Positions 5,181-6,062 of a stretch of 6,062 bases of DNA are shown piece after piece. The position numbers and the translations under genes were made by a program. Position 1 is the stretch's first letter; the number at the start of each line of letters is the position of its first letter. Source of the stretch: Endomicrobiia bacterium (lineage in GTDB: Bacteria > Elusimicrobiota > Endomicrobiia > Endomicrobiales > Endomicrobiaceae); assembly GCA_009782015.1 (NCBI GenBank), contig WQUP01000075.1, forward strand, positions 1 to 6,062. The letters run 5' to 3'. Under the pieces are notes generated by a model. It worked only from the letters and a program-made list of their open reading frames with translations. It was not told where the DNA came from and searched no databases.

Positions 5181-5825
5181 CTACATATTATTTATGATCT
5201 CATAAATATTTTTTGCTGCAAGCGCCGGATCTGCCGCCTCAATAATGGGTCTGCCGACAACTATAAAATCCGCTCCTGCTTTGACCGCGGCTTCCGGAGT
5301 CGCCACTCTTTTCTGGTCGTCGTCGGTTTTTGCCGGACGTATTCCCGGAGTCACGACTTCAAAATCTTTCCCGCATTCTTTTTTTATAAGCTCTATCTCA
5401 AGCGGCGACGCGATTACTCCGTCAACTCCGCACGACTTGGCAAGTTTTGCTCTTCTTATTACTTCTTCGGGAGTCGTAACCTGGCTCGTAAGCACCGTTA
5501 CAGCCCAAATTTTCGGTCTTCCTTTGACGGCTGCCGCTTCTTTCAGCATCTCTTCGCCGCCTATAGAGTGAACCGTAAGGCTGTAAACTCCCAAATCTTT
5601 TGCGGATTCCACGGAACGCTTTACCGTCGCCGGTATATCGTGAAATTTCAAATCAAGAAACACTTCTTTTCCGTTGTTTTGTATCATACTGATAATCTCT
5701 TTTCCTGACCGGAGAAAGAGTATGGGTCCGACTTTAAATATGTCTATGTACGGAGCCGTGTCTTTTACAAGCTTTTCGGCTGTCTTTAAATCAAAAACAT
5801 CAAGCGCAAGAATGGTTTTCTTCAT
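5181..5825 (-). CDS. pyrF: Orotidine 5'-phosphate decarboxylase PyrF
   Basis: PyrF decarboxylates OMP to UMP, the last step of pyrimidine synthesis. It is a cytosolic TIM-barrel enzyme. The 214-residue form starts at ATG 5825 with the first barrel strand KKTILALDV, and Asp9 and Lys31 lie at the expected early positions. The catalytic D-K-x-x-D array is clear in DLKFHDIP: Asp58, Lys60 and Asp63. VTPGIRP, QKRVATP and the phosphate-binding VVGRPI follow toward the C-terminus, completing the family set. An upstream in-frame TTG at 5861 would add 12 residues unlike the family and is rejected. Neither start has a clear Shine-Dalgarno. pyrD ends 69 nt upstream and the GIY-YIG element begins 4 nt after the TAG stop, so the gene is complete. 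Confidence 0.97.
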   Translation of the reverse strand: MKKTILALDVFDLKTAEKLVKDTAPYIDIFKVGPILFLRSGKEIISMIQNNGKEVFLDLKFHDIPATVKRSVESAKDLGVYSLTVHSIGGEEMLKEAAAVKGRPKIWAVTVLTSQVTTPEEVIRRAKLAKSCGVDGVIASPLEIELIKKECGKDFEVVTPGIRPAKTDDDQKRVATPEAAVKAGADFIVVGRPIIEAADPALAAKNIYEIINNM

Positions 5826-5894
5826 ACGTGATATTATTGCAAAATAAAAAAAATACTTCAAATTGCAAGCATTTTACGCAAGCGTTTCTGCGGT

Positions 5895-6062
5895 TTATTT
5901 CGCGATTTTCCCTATTATCTCTTTTGCGGATTTAATATTTTTCTCTTTAAGCACGCTTTCAATGCCGCTTATTATGCTTATGAGTTTTCCCGACTCTACA
6001 AGGCTTGCGGTTCCGACGCTTACGCACGTTGCTCCGGCAAGCATAAACTCTACGGCATCCTC
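5895..6062 (-). CDS. pyrD: Dihydroorotate dehydrogenase PyrD, C-terminal 55 residues (partial)
   Basis: Only the end of the gene is in the window. It enters at base 6062 in frame and stops with TAA at 5895-5897. The visible protein reads EDAVEFMLAGATCVSVGTA near its start, the last FMN phosphate-binding strand of the class 1 dihydroorotate dehydrogenase barrel, and ends in AKEIIGKIAK. The DAVEFMLAGAT form resembles the class 1B catalytic subunit, which normally works with the iron-sulfur flavoprotein PyrK, but that partner is not in view. Dihydroorotate oxidation to orotate directly precedes the PyrE step, which supports the assignment and an operon with pyrF. Confidence 0.9.
   Translation of the reverse strand, partial: EDAVEFMLAGATCVSVGTASLVESGKLISIISGIESVLKEKNIKSAKEIIGKIAK

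Noticed and set aside
5826..5861. Longer PyrF start at TTG 5861
   Set aside because: The added 12 residues precede the conserved first barrel strand, have no ribosome-binding site and do not resemble the family.

Overview
The window is a compact, co-directional nucleotide-biosynthesis cluster from a bacterium, and every gene is on the minus strand. In transcription order (high to low coordinates) it reads: pyrD (3' end only), pyrF, a small GIY-YIG nuclease gene inside an inverted-repeat element, pyrE, a repeat element (B), purM, an unnamed two-domain protein, purN, a repeat element (A), and purB (3' end missing). Base composition is moderate, slightly AT-rich. Proteins are Lys/Glu-rich, and Shine-Dalgarno sites are present before several genes. 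The style suggests an anaerobic or uncultivated lineage, possibly Elusimicrobiota-like, but nothing in the sequence fixes the taxon.

The genes serve the two de novo nucleotide pathways. PyrD, PyrE and PyrF carry out the last steps to UMP (dihydroorotate to orotate, to OMP, to UMP). PurN, PurM and PurB carry out the GAR formylation, AIR synthesis and adenylosuccinate/SAICAR lyase steps of purine synthesis. Mixing pyr and pur genes in one directional block fits their shared demand for PRPP, glutamine and one-carbon units. The one non-metabolic gene of the purine half lies 19 nt after purM and 45 nt before purN. Its N-terminal helical module and C-terminal alpha/beta domain resemble bacterial TIR-like predicted nucleotide-binding proteins, but the usual acidic active-site position appears to be lost.

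The most unusual structure lies between the genes. Three junctions carry repeat elements that begin 0-4 nt after the stop codon of the upstream gene. The pyrF-pyrE element (about 372 bp) has 43-46 bp inverted ends around a GIY-YIG ORF, and one end appears to supply that ORF's ribosome-binding site and TTG start. Elements A (purN-purB) and B (pyrE-purM) are long inverted repeats built on the heptamer AGAGTGA. Their loops carry decayed copies of the same sequence that forms the GIY-YIG element ends. This suggests a family of repeats with one nuclease-bearing member and two non-coding relatives, a working hypothesis that needs genome-wide checking.

No rRNA, tRNA, CRISPR array or riboswitch was recognised. 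The plus strand shows no credible gene.
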